A stretch of 5,866 nt of DNA from Rickettsia typhi (GTDB lineage: Bacteria; Pseudomonadota; Alphaproteobacteria; Rickettsiales; UBA1997). Positions 4,583-5,866 of this stretch are shown in pieces. Made by a program: the position numbers and the translations under genes. Within the stretch, counting starts at the first letter, position 1. Each line of letters begins with the position of its first letter. The stretch spans positions 1 to 5,866 of the forward strand of contig CAMDMO010000095.1 of NCBI GenBank assembly GCA_945902255.1, in the 5' to 3' direction. Below the pieces are notes generated by a model, which worked only from the letters and a program-made list of their open reading frames with translations, was not told where the DNA came from and ran no database searches.

Positions 4583-5461
4583 ATGAAAATTATAGTTTTA
4601 GCCTCAAATCCAAATTTATATTCTAATAAACGAATTGTTGAAGCCGCTCAAGAGCGCGGGCACAATGTGCAATTTGTTAATATTGGTGGATGTTACATTA
4701 AAGTTTCCTCAGATAAGTCAGCAGTTTTTTACGATGAAGGTAAAAAATTAGAAAAAGTAAATTATGTAATTCCGCGCATTAAGCCGGCGATGACTTTTTA
4801 TGGAACTGCAATTGTTAGACAATTTGAAACCATAAAAGTGCCTTGTTTAAATGGCTCAGAGGCTATTACAAAATCGCGCGATAAACTGCATAGTTTGCAA
4901 CTTTTATCAGAGCATGGCCTTGGAATTCCAACCACTAGTTTTGCTAATTCTTCTTATGAAACTAAAGATTTAATTAATTTGGTCGGAGGCGCTCCATTAG
5001 TGGTTAAATTGCTGGAAGGAACCAAAGGTGTTGGTGTGGTTTTAGCGGAAAATACTAAAGCGGCTGAAAGCGTAATTAACGCCTTTAGAAGTTTAAAAGC
5101 TGATATTTTGGTGCAACAATATATTAAAGAATCAAAGGGTCAGGATATTAGATGTTTTGTTATCGGAAATAAAGTTGTGGCTTCAATGCAGCGTCAAGCG
5201 CAAGAAGGAGAATTTCGCGCTAATATTCATCTTGGAGCAACGGCTCGCGCGGTTGAAGTTACCGATGAAGAAAGAGATTTGGCGATTAAAGCAGCAAAAA
5301 TCATTGGTCTTGAAGTGGCGGGTGTTGACATGGTTCGCTCAAATTCTGGGCCAAAAATATTGGAAATAAATTCTTCACCGGGGCTTGAAGGCATTGAGTC
5401 TGCGACTGGAATTAATGTTGCGGATAAAATGATCGCATATTTGGAGAAAAAATCTAAGTGA
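4583..5461 (+). CDS. rimK: Ribosomal protein S6 L-glutamate ligase RimK
   Basis: RimK is an ATP-grasp ligase that adds glutamate residues to the C-terminus of ribosomal protein S6 (RpsF), and also makes poly-glutamate in vitro. The protein aligns by eye along most of E. coli RimK: N-terminal VIPRIKPAMTFYGTAIVRQF (62-81), SRDKLHSLQLL (98-108), the ATP-grasp lid GGAPLVVKLLEGTKGVGVVL (135-154), VQQYIKES (177-184), DIRCFVIG (188-195), and catalytic GVDM (247-250) and EINSSPGLEGIE (261-272) with the metal-binding Asp249, Glu261 and Asn263. At 292 residues it lacks only the short C-terminal tail of the E. coli protein (300). The ATG, two bases after the rimB stop, has AAGGA at the right distance. 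The next gene overlaps its TGA. Related LysX/MptN/DdaF ligases share the fold, but the close block-by-block match favours RimK. Confidence 0.94.
   Translation: MKIIVLASNPNLYSNKRIVEAAQERGHNVQFVNIGGCYIKVSSDKSAVFYDEGKKLEKVNYVIPRIKPAMTFYGTAIVRQFETIKVPCLNGSEAITKSRDKLHSLQLLSEHGLGIPTTSFANSSYETKDLINLVGGAPLVVKLLEGTKGVGVVLAENTKAAESVINAFRSLKADILVQQYIKESKGQDIRCFVIGNKVVASMQRQAQEGEFRANIHLGATARAVEVTDEERDLAIKAAKIIGLEVAGVDMVRSNSGPKILEINSSPGLEGIESATGINVADKMIAYLEKKSK
5443..5446 (+). promoter_or_regulatory. Shine-Dalgarno site of engB
   Basis: GGAG, inside the last codons of rimK, lies 11 bases before the GTG at 5458. Together with the stop/start overlap it supports GTG as the engB start over the internal ATG at 5506. 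Confidence 0.5.
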
Positions 5462-5866
5462 AAAAAATTGATACTAAAAAACTATTCGCCAGCCAATGGG
5501 ATTTTATGCTTGGAGTTGCCAATATCAAGCAATTGCCAGATCATCGCAATCCAGAAATTGCCTTTATTGGCGCTTCTAATGTTGGAAAATCAAGCATAAT
5601 TAATTCCTTACTAGGTCGTAAGGTTGCAATTGTTTCTAGCATGCCCGGCAGAACTAGGCAATTAAATTTCTTTATTAGTGACAAAACTAGAGTCGATAGT
5701 TTGGTTATAGTAGATATGCCTGGATATGGCTTTGCTAAAGCGGGCAAAGATCAGATGGAAAGTTGGCAAAAAACTAGTTTTGAATATTTAGCAAGAAGAC
5801 CAAACTTAAAGAGAGTTTTTTTACTAATTGATCCGGTTAAGGGCTTGAAAGAATCTGATAAAGACA
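5458..5866 (+). CDS. engB: Ribosome biogenesis GTPase EngB (YsxC/YihA), 3' end beyond the window
   Basis: EngB is a TRAFAC-class GTPase needed for assembly of the 50S ribosomal subunit. About 136 codons are present, roughly two-thirds of the usual 200-215. G1 is FIGASNVGKSSIIN, the family P-loop, with Ala where most members have Arg (GRSNVGKS). G2 is MPGRTRQ, and G3 is DMPGYGFA. VFLLIDPVKGLKESD follows, as in relatives. G4 (TKxD) and G5 lie beyond the edge. The start is GTG at 5458, overlapping the rimK stop as GTGA, with GGAG upstream. Starting there includes LFASQWDFMLGVANIKQLP, which resembles the N-terminus I recall for alphaproteobacterial EngB, so the internal ATG at 5506 is less likely. 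It is translationally coupled to rimK. Confidence 0.93.
   Translation, partial: MKKIDTKKLFASQWDFMLGVANIKQLPDHRNPEIAFIGASNVGKSSIINSLLGRKVAIVSSMPGRTRQLNFFISDKTRVDSLVIVDMPGYGFAKAGKDQMESWQKTSFEYLARRPNLKRVFLLIDPVKGLKESDKD

Noticed and set aside
5541..5747. Minus-strand 68-codon frame at the right end
   Set aside because: It is antisense to the EngB G1-G3 region, which is clearly the coding strand.

Overview
The window is an AT-rich stretch of a Gram-negative bacterial chromosome. KdsB implies a Kdo-containing lipopolysaccharide. The DUF1640-like coiled-coil/membrane protein, the EngB N-terminus (LFAS-WDFMLGV-NIKQLP) and the low GC content lean towards an alphaproteobacterium, possibly a host-associated or genome-reduced one. 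That placement is an inference from remembered family features, not a database match. The recognisable long genes are intact, apart from the last one, which is cut by the window edge. Most starts lack a clear Shine-Dalgarno sequence.

Layout. (1) Positions 1-421 hold a minus-strand gene for a small coiled-coil, membrane-anchored protein and a divergent control region. (2) Positions 422-976 encode a RimJ/RimL-like GNAT acetyltransferase. (3) Positions 977-1196 are a leader region with a well-placed AAAGGAG ahead of an 11-codon reading frame, a candidate promoter and a 13-bp palindrome. (4) Positions 1197-2894 encode a DeaD/CsdA-type DEAD-box RNA helicase with the C-terminal DbpA-like RNA-binding domain. 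A GC-rich hairpin and then a good rho-independent terminator follow it. (5) Positions 3030-3206 hold a complete minus-strand tRNA-Lys(TTT) and, downstream of its 3' end, a diverged 35-bp copy of that 3' end. The tRNA promoter and the likely kdsB promoter point apart and overlap. (6) From 3339 to the window end runs a tight plus-strand operon kdsB - rimB-like retropepsin - rimK - engB. The gene boundaries are a 3-nt gap, a 2-nt gap and a 4-base GTGA overlap.

How the genes fit together. The operon mixes Kdo activation for LPS (kdsB), glutamylation of ribosomal protein S6 (rimK) with its associated protease-like partner (rimB), and a GTPase for large-subunit assembly (engB). With deaD and a tRNA nearby, the neighbourhood is weighted towards ribosome assembly and translation. 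The most unusual local features are the tRNA 3'-end repeat, which resembles an integration-site scar, and the single in-frame TAA that separates kdsB from a TTG-started rimB. No mobile element, CRISPR array or clearly new multi-gene system is visible.
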